In this document: positions 1-9,119 of the stretch, piece after piece
Layout: the number at the start of each line of letters is the position of its first letter
How positions within the stretch are numbered: the stretch's first letter is position 1
Assembly (NCBI RefSeq): GCF_003931855.1
Contig: NZ_CP034248.1
Coordinates: 2,480,001 to 2,544,000 of the forward strand
Reading direction: 5' to 3'
Source of the DNA: Paenibacillus lentus
GTDB taxonomy: Bacteria > Bacillota > Bacilli > Paenibacillales > Paenibacillaceae
DNA: 64,000 nucleotides
Made by a program: the position numbers and the translations under genes
The notes under the pieces: generated by a model
Told to the model about the DNA's origin: nothing
What the model saw: the letters and a program-made list of their open reading frames with translations, nothing else
Databases searched by the model: none

Positions 1-125
1 TGGGAATGTACACGCAAGAAGCTAAGGATGCACTCAAGAACGAGCTGCCTAACATTTTGAACGGTGCAGATTTGACCCAAAGCTTGGCTAATATCCAGAA
101 ACACTTTGAACAGCAGGTGCAATAA
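1..125 (+). CDS. ABC sugar importer solute-binding protein, C-terminal end (partial)
   Basis: The frame starting at base 3 is open from the window edge to TAA at 123-125 and encodes about 40 residues ending in a charged helical tail (KHFEQQVQ). It lies 25 bp before two MalF/MalG-type permeases on the same strand. In such operons the extracellular solute-binding lipoprotein usually comes first, so I infer that this is its C-terminus. The fragment has no diagnostic motif of its own, so the family call rests on position. Confidence 0.6.
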   Translation, partial: GMYTQEAKDALKNELPNILNGADLTQSLANIQKHFEQQVQ

Positions 126-150
126 ATACTAAATTAGCGGGTGGTAACCG

Positions 151-1026
151 ATGGGCAGTAAATGGAATAAATCTTCTTTGATGGGATGGCAGTTTGTCCT
201 ATTGCCTTCAGCGCTTATTTTATTGTTCAGCTTCTATCCCATGGTACAATCCTTGCTCTTGTCGTTTCAGTCTGGCAAAGGAACGGTATATCAATATGTA
301 GGCCTCGCCAACTATGTACGCTTGTTCTCAGATCCGATGTTCAAGCAAGCGGTGCTGAATACAGTGCTATACCTGGTTGTCCAGGTGCCGATCATGCTGA
401 TGCTAGGGCTTGTAATCGCTTATTTCCTGAACATGCCGAAGCTTCGCTTCAAAGGGTTTTATCGTACGGCCATATTTTTACCCTGCGTAACATCGCTGGT
501 ATCTTACGCGGTGCTGTTCAAGAGTATTTTTGCAGTGGATGGTGTTCTGAATCGGATGCTGATGTCGATTCATTTGATCCAAGAGCCAGTTGCCTGGCTC
601 ATGGATCCGGTTTGGGCACGCGTGGTCATTATTGCGGCGATTACTTGGCGTTGGACGGGGTATAACATGATCTTTTATTTATCGGCCATGCAAAATATCG
701 ATCCTAGCGTCTATGAGGCGGCTTCTATTGATGGGGCGTCGAAGACGCGGCAATTTTTCAGTATTACCGTTCCAATGTTAAAGCCAATCATTTTGTTTAC
801 GGCGATTATTTCTACGAATGGTACGCTGCAATTGTTCGATGAGGTCGTCAACATCACGAACGGTGGTCCAGGCAATTCAACGATGACGATATCTCAGTAC
901 ATTTATAATTTATCTTTTGTATATACGCCTAACTTTGGTTACGCGGCTACAGTGTCCTACGCAATCGTCGTAATGGTTGCTGTGCTAGCATTGCTTCAAC
1001 TCAAGGTCGGAGGTGAGAAACAATGA
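151..1026 (+). CDS. Sugar ABC transporter permease, MalF/UgpA type
   Basis: This is an inner-membrane permease of 291 aa with about six hydrophobic segments, the first near residues 12-35. The cytoplasmic EAA loop that docks the ATPase is visible as YEAASIDGASKTRQFF near residues 187-202, followed by PMLKP. The ATG follows a GGTGG-type ribosome binding site. The stop overlaps the next permease start by 4 bp (ATGA), so the two are probably translationally coupled. No ATPase gene is nearby; importers of this class commonly share an MsmX-like ATPase encoded elsewhere (family knowledge). The substrate cannot be told from the sequence. Confidence 0.92.
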   Translation: MGSKWNKSSLMGWQFVLLPSALILLFSFYPMVQSLLLSFQSGKGTVYQYVGLANYVRLFSDPMFKQAVLNTVLYLVVQVPIMLMLGLVIAYFLNMPKLRFKGFYRTAIFLPCVTSLVSYAVLFKSIFAVDGVLNRMLMSIHLIQEPVAWLMDPVWARVVIIAAITWRWTGYNMIFYLSAMQNIDPSVYEAASIDGASKTRQFFSITVPMLKPIILFTAIISTNGTLQLFDEVVNITNGGPGNSTMTISQYIYNLSFVYTPNFGYAATVSYAIVVMVAVLALLQLKVGGEKQ

Positions 1027-1829
1027 GAAAATTAAGCTCGCTGGGTATTCATTTATTTCTGATCATTGCGTCCGTTATTTCTCTGTTTCCCTTCGTCTGG
1101 ATGTTGATCGGCATGACCAACAGCTCGTCCGATATCGTTAAGGGCAAGTTCAGCTTTGGTTCGATGCTGCAAAGCAATATCGCAAAATTGTTAGATATGA
1201 CGAGCTTGGGTGCTGCCTTTGGGAACTCGGCCTTGATTGCGATCGTCGGTACCGTAGGCACGTTGATTTTAAGTTCTATGGCTGGATACGGATTTGAAAT
1301 TTACCGTTCCAAAGGTAAAGATCGGCTGTTCGGCTTGCTCATGCTCTCCATGATGATGCCGTTTGCAGCAGTTATGATTCCACTGTTCCGGATGTTCAGT
1401 AATATTGGATTGCTTAATACGCCAACAGCGGTTATCCTGCCATCCATCACGACGGCATTCATGATCTTCTTCTTCATGCAGAATACGAAATCGTTTCCGC
1501 GTGAGCTGCTGCAGGCGGGGCGGGTTGACGGGCTTGGCGAGTGGCGTTTGTTTGCCCGTGTCTACGTCCCGACCATGAAGCCGACCTATGCGGCTGCGGC
1601 GATCATTACATTTATGAACTATTGGAACAGCTTCCTGTGGCCTTTGATTGCATTGCAGACACAAGATAAGAAGACATTGCCGTTGATCGTATCCTCTTTG
1701 GCCTCCTCCTATAATCCGGATTACGGAATTATTATGGTTGCCATCGTTGTGACGACACTGCCGACGGTGTTGATTTTCTTCCTGCTGCAAAAGCAATTTG
1801 TACAGGGGATGCTCGGTTCGGTGAAATAA
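1023..1829 (+). CDS. Sugar ABC transporter permease, MalG type
   Basis: This second permease (268 aa) pairs with the upstream MalF-type subunit. It has a hydrophobic N-terminal segment, about six membrane spans and a degenerate EAA loop (LLQAGRVDGLGEWRLFARV, near residues 160-178). A GGAGGTGAG ribosome binding site lies inside the end of the upstream gene and the ATG overlaps its stop. It is the last gene of the operon, since a strong hairpin follows about 100 bp later. The substrate is unknown. Confidence 0.92.
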   Translation: MRKLSSLGIHLFLIIASVISLFPFVWMLIGMTNSSSDIVKGKFSFGSMLQSNIAKLLDMTSLGAAFGNSALIAIVGTVGTLILSSMAGYGFEIYRSKGKDRLFGLLMLSMMMPFAAVMIPLFRMFSNIGLLNTPTAVILPSITTAFMIFFFMQNTKSFPRELLQAGRVDGLGEWRLFARVYVPTMKPTYAAAAIITFMNYWNSFLWPLIALQTQDKKTLPLIVSSLASSYNPDYGIIMVAIVVTTLPTVLIFFLLQKQFVQGMLGSVK

Positions 1830-1925
1830 AATCAAAAATAGTAAGATAGAGAAGGATATTGTACGTATTTTATCTGAAGGAAGTAGCCAGTTTCTAGTGG
1901 GGAGATAGTCGAGGAGAGAAAAGGA

Positions 1926-1961
1926 AAAAGAGCCTTGCCGTGAATGCGGCAAGGCTCTTTT
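1926..1961. terminator. Bidirectional terminator hairpin
   Basis: A perfect 15-bp stem (1926-1940 with 1947-1961) has a 6-nt loop, an A-run at the left and a T-run at the right. It separates the converging permease operon and the stalk-domain gene and probably ends both. Confidence 0.85.
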
Positions 1962-1972
1962 GGATGAAGAGA

Positions 1973-2785
1973 CTACTTCTTGAACCCGGCATTAACGATT
2001 CCAAAGTAGAGCTTATCTTTGTAATCCATGTCGGAATCGGTGTTGGTAATAACGATTTTTAGTTTGTTGATGTTTGTTACGTTAACATCGAAATCAATTG
2101 GAAGCACGCCCTTCTCCAGTTTGTCGGATGTATAGAGGAGCTGATCGTCTCCGTAAATTTTAAGCGTAGCGTGGGCCTCCTCCGAGGAACGGCTGTCATA
2201 GTGGAGGACGAAGCTGCCGCTAAATGATTTGTATTTCTGATTCAGCAGATATTCTCTCTCCATAGCCAGACCGTGCGTGGCACCCGTGCCGGAGCCGACA
2301 AGCTCGAACTTCAGGCCGTTATTATAATTCGTTCCGGCGTTATCCATGTCGTCTTCCGAACTCCAGGCTACTACTTTGTTGCTGCTGTGGCTCTTCCAAT
2401 CCAGATGTCCCCATTTGATACTTTGACTTTCGCTAAGGAAATCGAGTGAAGATAGGGGAACATCGTGATCGTTTGCATTGACTTTGCCTATATAAATGCT
2501 ATTGCCTGGAGCGTCCCATGTTACTTTGCTGTTGAAGGCTTCTCCTACCGCCCGGACGGGAAGATACGTGGTTCCTTCATAGACGAGCGGTTCGATTTTG
2601 TTGCCCTTGGCATCGGTTGATTGGACGAGCTTGCCGTCGACGTAAATTTTCGTGCCGTTAAAGAAGGCGGTAATTTGCTTTTGAAGTGGAGCCGCCCATG
2701 CAGAGGTAGCTGTTGTCAGTACGGCAGCAGCTACGAAGCCAGTACTAAAGATAGCGATTTTTTGTTTGAAGTTTTGTTTGTTCAT
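1973..2785 (-). CDS. Secreted copper-amine-oxidase-like stalk domain protein with NPCBM-like C-terminus
   Basis: This is a 270-aa exported protein. Residues 1-31 form a signal peptide ending in SAWAA. Residues about 38-97 match the small stalk domain common in Paenibacillus surface proteins (ITAFFNGTKIYVDGK, then EGTTYLPVRAVGEA and the VTWD turn). The remainder, about 100-270, is beta-rich, contains KSFSGSFVLHYDSRSS and ends in a LKIVITNTD strand, which resembles an NPCBM-type carbohydrate-binding fold. That assignment is from pattern and not certain. An AGAGGGA site precedes the ATG. It is monocistronic and convergent with the sugar permeases. Confidence 0.75.
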   Translation of the reverse strand: MNKQNFKQKIAIFSTGFVAAAVLTTATSAWAAPLQKQITAFFNGTKIYVDGKLVQSTDAKGNKIEPLVYEGTTYLPVRAVGEAFNSKVTWDAPGNSIYIGKVNANDHDVPLSSLDFLSESQSIKWGHLDWKSHSSNKVVAWSSEDDMDNAGTNYNNGLKFELVGSGTGATHGLAMEREYLLNQKYKSFSGSFVLHYDSRSSEEAHATLKIYGDDQLLYTSDKLEKGVLPIDFDVNVTNINKLKIVITNTDSDMDYKDKLYFGIVNAGFKK

Positions 2786-3021
2786 GCTGTTATCCCTCTT
2801 TCTTTAAATGTAGGAATGATCATCCCTATTTTGTATATCGGACATATAGGCCTGATTTTAATATTGAATTTTTTATATAAGATGAACTAAAGAATGGGAT
2901 ACAGGTAGATAGGAAGTTATCTCTAAATGGGGTGCGAGGTATTTCCATAGGGAGTGGAAGGTACCTCAAAAGGGGAGGGGATAATTCCAAACGAAAAGCT
3001 CCCTGAAAAAAGCTGTATCGA

Positions 3022-3061
3022 GAGCGTAAGCTCGGGATGCTTTGGGAGCATCAGTTTTTTT
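3022..3061 (+). terminator. Terminator-like double hairpin in an intergenic region
   Basis: A small stem (GAGC-GTAA-GCTC, 3022-3033) is followed by GATGCT/AGCATC (3036-3041 with 3047-3052) and a run of Ts to 3061. An upstream GCTCCC near 2999 could pair with the GGGAGC inside the second stem, giving an alternative fold. No forward gene lies directly upstream or within 1.5 kb downstream, so its client is unclear. It may be a relic. Confidence 0.45.
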
Positions 3062-3082
3062 GGGGGGTTGATCGGGTTACTT

Positions 3083-3187
3083 TTGGTCATCGTTGTTCAC
3101 TCTTGTTGCGATTGATAGTTATTAATCATTATTGGTCAGCACTAGTCACCCTTGATCACCTTGGTCGTCATTGGTCGCCATTGTGAT
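3083..3187. repeat. Degenerate TTGGTC-type short repeats
   Basis: The motif TTGGTC followed by an ATTG-like tail recurs at irregular spacing about four times (3083, 3132, 3160 and 3170), with weaker variants between. The rest of the 2786-3418 gap shows no coding signal on either strand apart from the hairpins listed at 3022-3061. Confidence 0.45.
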
Positions 3188-3418
3188 CGGAATTCTACCT
3201 CTTATGAATCTATAGCCTCCAAGAAATTGGAGCAGCAGTAATTGCAGGGGCGGTTTACGTACTTGCCTACATCCATTTAATTGATCATCTTAATTTACAA
3301 GCATAATAATCGCAGGGGCTCCATGCCAAGCGAGCCGGCGCGTAATTATCGAACTATAGCCATTCGCGCTGGGAGCTGCGCGCGGTACGAAAATTCCAAT
3401 ACAAATCAAAATCAGGCA

Positions 3419-4396
3419 TCAAGCTTCATATGTGGAGGCTGTATTTGATGGCTGTTTGTCTTGCGGAGCGTGACGGCTCAGCAAGTAGCCCGCCAGAGAA
3501 GCCAATGTTTGCTGAAAAACCATGCCTAGTACAACGGGAACGGCAACCGGGGCGGGGAAGTAGGTTACGGCCAGCACGGCTCCTGCACTAATATTACGCA
3601 TCCCGCCATTGAAGGTGAGCGCGACCTTGTCGGCATAGCTCCAACCCATCAGTCGAGAGAAGGCGAGGCCCAGCAAATAACCAATAGAAGCAATGGCGAC
3701 AATAATGACTGCAAGTCCTGCCAATTGCAGACTGAAATTCATCAGATAAGGGGCAACCACCGAGCCGTTAATGGCTACAATGGCGGCCATAGCCAGCTTG
3801 GAGAACGGGTTCAGTCTTCCCCCCCATACAGGGGCGATTGCGCCTCTGCTCCACTCATTGAGAACCATGCCGATTAACGAAGGAACGACAATCATCCAGA
3901 ACAGGCTGCTCATCATAGCGGCCACATCTAGCTGCACGTCAGCTCCCACAAGAAAGGATAGAATGCCAGGAACAATAAAAGGAGCCAGCATCGTATCGAT
4001 GAGAATGATCGATAGCGTCAAGGCGATGTTGCCTTTATATATGCTGACCCAAACGAAGCTGCTGACCCCTGTCGGAATGCTTGCAGCGAGTATAAGACCG
4101 GTGATCATGTATATGTCTTCGGAATAGAAAAGATAGCCGAAAGCCATCGCAATCAGAGGCATCGCTAGATGTAAGATGAACAGACATATGATTAATGGAA
4201 AGGGCTTTTTGAGCACATTCATAAAATCCTTGAACCCTAGGCTGATGCTTCCGGCAAATGTCATAAAGGCGAACAGCCATGGGGAAAGATAGGTAAATGA
4301 AGACAGGCGGCTGCCGCAAATTACACCAATGATAATGCTTACTGGGGTGATCAAAGGCATCATGCGGTTCAGCCAACGGTTTACAGAGAGCAGCAT
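3419..4396 (-). CDS. Bile acid:sodium symporter (BASS) family transporter
   Basis: This is a polytopic membrane protein of about 325 aa. The reading frame extends to 4477, but the ATG at 4396 (MLLSVNRWLN) has an AAAGGA site about 10 bp upstream and gives the usual family length, so I chose it. It has nine to ten hydrophobic segments. The family-typical stretch AASIPTGVSSFVW lies in the first half, and the conserved TFNGGMRNISAGAVLA segment lies near the end, corresponding to the sodium-binding crossover region of BASS carriers. Members move bile acids, pantoate, pyruvate or other organic anions with sodium; the substrate here is not predictable. It appears to be monocistronic. Confidence 0.85.
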   Translation of the reverse strand: MLLSVNRWLNRMMPLITPVSIIIGVICGSRLSSFTYLSPWLFAFMTFAGSISLGFKDFMNVLKKPFPLIICLFILHLAMPLIAMAFGYLFYSEDIYMITGLILAASIPTGVSSFVWVSIYKGNIALTLSIILIDTMLAPFIVPGILSFLVGADVQLDVAAMMSSLFWMIVVPSLIGMVLNEWSRGAIAPVWGGRLNPFSKLAMAAIVAINGSVVAPYLMNFSLQLAGLAVIIVAIASIGYLLGLAFSRLMGWSYADKVALTFNGGMRNISAGAVLAVTYFPAPVAVPVVLGMVFQQTLASLAGYLLSRHAPQDKQPSNTASTYEA

Positions 4397-4636
4397 GTTT
4401 GATACGTCCTTTACTATCAGCATAATTACGTGTAGACATACTCCTATATTAATAGAATGAACAGAAGGTTCAAGCATAAATGCTATCTGAGGTTCAAATA
4501 TGTTATGGGATTAAATTTAATACTGCAATAACATGCTGGGCGCTTTATTATAACAAACCTCGGTTATCGTTTATATATGCATATCTTTGTATAAATTCTG
4601 AAAATGTGAACAGCATGAGGAGGATTATGTTAAAAA

Positions 4637-6421
4637 ATGAGCAAAATGAAGTGGCCCAAAAAGAAACTTTTTACCGTAACCCTATCTTTAACTGTATTAT
4701 TAAGCGGCCTTAGCGGAGGCTATGCAAGCGCTGCTGCCATTCCAGAATCAGTAGTCCCGCCTAAAGCGTCTTGGGGATATTTTGTGGACCATTATAAAAA
4801 TAATAGTAAAGATAATTTATCAACGACAATTAATCCGGCAATCGGGATTCTCTCGGAATTTGAGAAACTGTGGACTCCCGGAGAAGGCTGGAATACTGGA
4901 ACCAAATTGAGCGAAACATTGCTGGATGACAACATTCAAAAGGTTGTTGAAATTACAGCTAACCGTACGGCCAGTGAGGCGGAAGGCGCCTATTACGATG
5001 ATCGCAGAAAACAAAGCTACAGTGTCATCGAGGGCTTGGGTTCGCTTACTGATATATACCGAGTTAAAGCCGGAGCTACAACGACCATTAAAAATATTCC
5101 GGCGGATGCTACTGCGAAAAAATACGATGACGAAGGGACGAATTCAGGCAACCCAGAATCATCCCTGGGTAATATGGTTCGCTTGGTGAATACATTGCGC
5201 GGCACTTATTCCTCAACGAATCCGTCCAAGAGCTTCTACAATTATGCACGGCCTTTCCGTTGGAGCGATGAGGTAGCCGTTCTGCCGACTCTTATTCCTG
5301 CACAAAATTCCGATCCCAGCAATGATGGCGGTTATCCTAGCGGTCATACGAATGCTGCATATCTAACGGCATTTGCGATGGCGTATGCTGTACCGGAGCG
5401 TTATCAGGAGCTGCTCACTCGTGCTTCGGAGCTTGGTCATAATCGGATAGTAGCCGGTATGCATTCACCGTTCGATGTAATGGGTGGACGAGTGATGGCG
5501 ACTGCGCTGGCCGCCGCGATTCTGAATGATCCAGCCAACCGTGACTTGAAGAAGGCTGCCTATGAGGAAGCGCACAATATACTGCTTACCCACATTGGAA
5601 CTGCAGTTGACCGATTTGGCGATTACGAATCGAATAAGCAAATTTTCACGGAGCGATTGACCTATGATTTCTCGCAGTCGGGTTCAACCGATAAGGCGGC
5701 TGTCGTGCCGAAAGGAGCTGAGGTGCTGCTGGAGACACGTCTGCCTTACCTTGACGACACGCAGCGCCGCTGGGTGCTCGCCACGACGGCTCTTCCTTCC
5801 GGGTATCCCGTGCTGGATGATGCAGAGGGCTGGGGGCGTCTCAACCTATTCGCAGCAGCGGATGGATACGGTGCATTGGTGGGTGACGTTACCGTAACTA
5901 TGGACAGTGATCAGGGAGGGTTTCATGCCGAGGACCGCTGGCGTAATGATATTTCAGGCGAGGGTAAGCTGATCAAGAAGGGAACCGGCACTCTGCAGTT
6001 GGAAGGCAGCAACAGCTATTCCGGAGGGACTCAAATTGATGAAGGCACACTTGAAGCCTGGTCCGAAACGGCTTTTGGAATCGGCGAAGTAGTTAATAAA
6101 GGAGGCACGATCGTTAGCAATGTTTCGGGAAAGCTGACGATCGAGGGGAATTTCGAGCAGTCGGATAAAGGGACGCTGGAGCTTAATCTCAGCAGCTCGA
6201 ATGATGCGCTACGGATTAAGGGAGCGGCAGCGTACGGAGGCAAGCTGCGCGTAAATTTTGTGGATGGTTATGTGCCTAGTGGTGTAATCTCGGTTATTAC
6301 AGATGGAAGCCCGGATAAAAATGGGGTGTTCTCTTCGGTAGAAACCGTTGGACTGTCGAGCGGATATCAGGTTCAGGTGATCTACAATGGCCATAGCGTT
6401 CAATTGCAAATTAAAAAATAA
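4637..6421 (+). CDS. Secreted class A acid phosphatase (PAP2) with autotransporter-type beta-strand repeats
   Basis: This is a 594-aa exported protein. The signal peptide is about residues 1-33 (hydrophobic core LFTVTLSLTVLLSG, ending ASAAA). The PAP2/class A phosphatase signature is complete: K198-x6-R205-P206, then PSGH at 234-237, then R270-x5-H276-x3-D280. In the last motif the usual leading Ser is Asn. It probably removes phosphate from small esters or lipid phosphates outside the cell. From about residue 430 the sequence changes to glycine-rich beta repeats (KKGTGTLQLEGSNSYSGGTQ, then a second degenerate unit), typical of passenger domains of Gram-negative autotransporters, but no outer-membrane barrel follows. 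GAGGAGGA lies 12 bp before this ATG; the ATG at 4646 is an alternative. Confidence 0.85.
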   Translation: MSKMKWPKKKLFTVTLSLTVLLSGLSGGYASAAAIPESVVPPKASWGYFVDHYKNNSKDNLSTTINPAIGILSEFEKLWTPGEGWNTGTKLSETLLDDNIQKVVEITANRTASEAEGAYYDDRRKQSYSVIEGLGSLTDIYRVKAGATTTIKNIPADATAKKYDDEGTNSGNPESSLGNMVRLVNTLRGTYSSTNPSKSFYNYARPFRWSDEVAVLPTLIPAQNSDPSNDGGYPSGHTNAAYLTAFAMAYAVPERYQELLTRASELGHNRIVAGMHSPFDVMGGRVMATALAAAILNDPANRDLKKAAYEEAHNILLTHIGTAVDRFGDYESNKQIFTERLTYDFSQSGSTDKAAVVPKGAEVLLETRLPYLDDTQRRWVLATTALPSGYPVLDDAEGWGRLNLFAAADGYGALVGDVTVTMDSDQGGFHAEDRWRNDISGEGKLIKKGTGTLQLEGSNSYSGGTQIDEGTLEAWSETAFGIGEVVNKGGTIVSNVSGKLTIEGNFEQSDKGTLELNLSSSNDALRIKGAAAYGGKLRVNFVDGYVPSGVISVITDGSPDKNGVFSSVETVGLSSGYQVQVIYNGHSVQLQIKK

Positions 6422-6456
6422 GTAAATTCTACTGAATCTAAATAATATCAAATAAA

Positions 6457-6494
6457 AAGCCAATCTATCGCATGCCATGCCGATAGATTGGCTT
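6457..6494. terminator. Bidirectional terminator
   Basis: A perfect 14-bp stem (6457-6470 with 6481-6494) lies between two converging genes. On the minus strand it is followed by a clear T-run, so it best serves the serine hydrolase gene; it may also end the phosphatase transcript. Confidence 0.8.
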
Positions 6495-6534
6495 ATATAT
6501 TTCTTTTCTCTATGATTATAGTGTGACGATCCAA

Positions 6535-7686
6535 TTACAGGCAACCGTAGGCTGCTGCGCGGACGCGAGGATGATGATACTCTTCCATGTTAGGAAACAA
6601 TTGATGCATGTACACAACCGAGAAGCCTTCGCTTGGATCGACAGAGGCCCAAGTGCCTGCGGCACCGGTCCAGCCAAATTCTCCAAGGGAGCTGTTGGAG
6701 TGGCCTGCGGCAGGATCCATCATCGTTCTAACGCCGAGTCCGTAGCCGTATCCGTCATTTTTGAAATCAGCCAGCTGAGTCTCGTTCAAGTGATTGGTCC
6801 GCATGAGGTCAATCGTCTTCCTGCCGATGATTTGTTCCCCTTTCCAAGTGCCGCCATTGGCCAGCATTTGCGTGAAGGCTAAATAATCTCTTACGGTCGA
6901 GTAGAGTCCAACTCCTCCACCTTCATATAGAGAGTCCGCTTGGTGATGTTCATCCAACGGGCCGGGAATCTCTTCGAGATTTCCGCTATCCGTTCGAGTA
7001 TAGCAGGCCGCCATTCGCGCTTCCAGGTCGCCGTGAAAGCGATATCCGGTGCTGGTCATTTCTAGCGGCTCGAACAGCTCCTCCTGCAAAAATTGGCCAA
7101 GCGGCTTGCCGGAAATGACCTCAATCAATGCTCCGACGAGGTCGTGACTATATCCGTATAACCACTGCGTCCCTGGTTCAAAAGCCAATGGAACCTGAGC
7201 TACAGCTTTAACCTCGGTAAGCAGGCTATATTTCCCATGTTCGTCCTTTAACCGTTGGTGTAGATCTCTCAGTTGTCGAGCTGATTCCGATTCCCCAAAC
7301 GGATAGGGAATACCCGTTGTCATGCAAAATGCATCCTTGATCAGGATTGGATTTCGGGCACCCTCAATCTGGGTGTCGCCATTAGGCTTGATTTTGACCA
7401 CCTGCATATCTTTATATTCGGGAATATACTCATGCAGCGGCTCGTTCAGCAGAAAGCGCCCCCTTTCGAAAAGCATCAGCGCAGCGGTGCATACTACCAC
7501 TTTTGTCATGGAAAACAATCGAAATAGGGTATCTGAAGAAACTGGAATTTCTTTATTTAGGCTAGCGAAGCCATGGTAACCTTCGTACAAAATTTCCCCG
7601 TTCCTGGCTACGGCACAAGCGCATCCGGCCAGATTTGTCTTCGTGAAATCGGTTAGCAGCGCGTCCAAATGCTGAAACTTTCCCAT
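6535..7686 (-). CDS. Serine hydrolase, class C beta-lactamase/esterase family
   Basis: This is a cytoplasmic 383-aa protein with no signal peptide. The nucleophile motif SxxK is S59-M-T-K62 (RLFSMTK). The second catalytic motif is the Tyr-containing YGYS at about 177-180, and the third region is HSNSSLGEFGWTGAAGT near residues 334-350. Proteins of this build in Bacillota are mostly esterases or D-aminopeptidase-like enzymes rather than resistance beta-lactamases (family knowledge). GGAGG lies 8 bp before the ATG. It is monocistronic, and its substrate is unknown. Confidence 0.88.
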   Translation of the reverse strand: MGKFQHLDALLTDFTKTNLAGCACAVARNGEILYEGYHGFASLNKEIPVSSDTLFRLFSMTKVVVCTAALMLFERGRFLLNEPLHEYIPEYKDMQVVKIKPNGDTQIEGARNPILIKDAFCMTTGIPYPFGESESARQLRDLHQRLKDEHGKYSLLTEVKAVAQVPLAFEPGTQWLYGYSHDLVGALIEVISGKPLGQFLQEELFEPLEMTSTGYRFHGDLEARMAACYTRTDSGNLEEIPGPLDEHHQADSLYEGGGVGLYSTVRDYLAFTQMLANGGTWKGEQIIGRKTIDLMRTNHLNETQLADFKNDGYGYGLGVRTMMDPAAGHSNSSLGEFGWTGAAGTWASVDPSEGFSVVYMHQLFPNMEEYHHPRVRAAAYGCL

Positions 7687-7992
7687 CGAAAATCCTCCGT
7701 TCGGTTAAATTATTGTAATTATGGTAACTTTAAAAAAGTTCATAAATATATGAATAAATTCATCATACTGTAAATCTAGCTTACAGATCAATTATTTGGG
7801 TAAACGAACCAAAATTCAGCGAAAAAATTACGATGCCGAGATGGGATGATTGTCATGGAGTACGGTCATTCATTATGTTAAAATCCAATTGTGTACTGTA
7901 TTTGCTTCAAGTGGATGAAGCGAGCAAACTAGAACTGGACTAGTATATAAAATCGATTCTTACATTGATGCAGAAAGTGGAGGAGAACAAGC
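7687..7992. other. Intergenic region between divergent genes
   Basis: This 306-bp AT-rich spacer separates the serine hydrolase and the oxidoreductase and must hold both promoters. I see no confident -35/-10 pair, repeat or coding signal. A GGAGGAG site at its right edge belongs to the oxidoreductase gene. Confidence 0.6.
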
Positions 7993-9063
7993 ATGCAGAA
8001 GGATGGCAAGCATACTGTAGTCATTGTCGGCTACGGAGGCATGGGCAGCTACCATGCCAAATTGATCAAGGACAATGGAAAGTTTGAAGTGATCGGTACG
8101 TATGATACGGACACGGCACGCGGGGCGGTTTCCGAACAGGACGGCTACCGGGCTTATGGAAGTTATGATGAGGTGCTGAGCGATGGGGCGGTAGAGATCG
8201 TCCTGATTGCGACTCCAAATGATGTACATAAGGATATAGCTGTACGTGCCTTGGCCGCGGGCAAGCATGTAATTTGCGAGAAACCGGTAACGATGTCGGT
8301 AGATGAATTTAAGGAAATGATGGCAGCGGCCCAGCAAGCGCAAAGGGTGCTAATGGTGCATCAGAATCGCCGCTGGGACGACGATTTCCTCATCATTAAA
8401 CAAATGTATGAGCAAGGAACGATCGGCGATATTTTCCGGATCGAGTCGAGGGTTCACGGTGCGAATGGAATCCCCGGAGACTGGCGTCATTTGGAAGCGC
8501 ATGGTGGCGGAATGCTGTTGGATTGGGGCGTTCATTTGCTGGATCAGCTCATCTTTATGATTGATAGCAAGATTACTAGTCTGAGCAGCCGCTTGAGCTT
8601 TATTTTGGGCGATGAGGTGGATGACGGTTTTGAAGCTGTGCTGCAATTCGAGAACGGTATCTCTGCGTTGGTCGAGGTAGGAACCACTAATTTTATTACG
8701 CTTCCTCGCTGGTATGTGAAGGGGACAGAAGGGACAGGGGTTATTGAGGACTGGTCGATGACCGGTCGGATCGTGACCCGAAACCATGGAGCCGAACGGG
8801 TGGAGCCCACGCCGATTCAGGCAGGAGCTGGGCTGACTAAGACAATGGCTCCTCCATCAGAAACGGCGACCATTACGGGAGCATTGCCAGAGCCTTATCG
8901 CCAGCCGAGCAGCTTTTATGACAATTTCGCCGCGGTCCTGGCAGGTACGGCCGAGCCGATTGTGAAGAACGAAGAAGTGCTGCGAGTGATGAACTTAATT
9001 GAGGTGATTTTTGAGGCAGGCCGAACTGGAGAAACGATGAAGGATTTTGATCTGTACGCGTAA
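7993..9063 (+). CDS. Gfo/Idh/MocA family NAD(P)-dependent oxidoreductase
   Basis: This is a 356-aa soluble enzyme. The Rossmann nucleotide-binding loop GYGGMGSYHAK is at residues 12-22. The family EKP motif (VICEKPVTMS) follows near residue 95, supplying the catalytic Lys. The C-terminal half has the predicted active-site stretch GGGMLLDWGVHLLDQL near 168-183, with Asp and His conserved as in sugar dehydrogenases. Members oxidise sugars, inositol or their derivatives; the substrate is not predictable. GGAGGAG precedes the ATG by about 8 bp. A hairpin at 9087-9119 follows. Confidence 0.9.
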   Translation: MQKDGKHTVVIVGYGGMGSYHAKLIKDNGKFEVIGTYDTDTARGAVSEQDGYRAYGSYDEVLSDGAVEIVLIATPNDVHKDIAVRALAAGKHVICEKPVTMSVDEFKEMMAAAQQAQRVLMVHQNRRWDDDFLIIKQMYEQGTIGDIFRIESRVHGANGIPGDWRHLEAHGGGMLLDWGVHLLDQLIFMIDSKITSLSSRLSFILGDEVDDGFEAVLQFENGISALVEVGTTNFITLPRWYVKGTEGTGVIEDWSMTGRIVTRNHGAERVEPTPIQAGAGLTKTMAPPSETATITGALPEPYRQPSSFYDNFAAVLAGTAEPIVKNEEVLRVMNLIEVIFEAGRTGETMKDFDLYA

Positions 9064-9086
9064 ATCAAGCCAAGTATGCCTCGGCT

Positions 9087-9119
9087 AAAAGAGACTGCCA
9101 AACCTGTGCAGTTTCTTTT
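9087..9119 (+). terminator. Terminator of the Gfo/Idh oxidoreductase gene
   Basis: A 12-bp stem (9087-9098 with 9108-9119, one wobble) with a 9-nt loop and a T-rich 3' arm lies 24 bp after the stop codon. Confidence 0.75.

Noticed and set aside
186-665. 159-aa frame inside the first permease
   Set aside because: It is a frame-shifted shadow of the permease gene, whose EAA loop and membrane segments are clear.
1269-1952. 227-aa minus-strand frame over the second permease
   Set aside because: It is the antisense of a clear permease gene, is rich in Arg/His/Cys, and runs through a terminator.
3000-3061. Riboswitch or attenuator
   Set aside because: Two alternative pairings exist, but no forward gene is controlled by it and no known aptamer motif is visible.
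4480-4713. 77-aa frame ahead of the phosphatase gene
   Set aside because: It overlaps the phosphatase start, has no ribosome binding site, and its composition is not protein-like.
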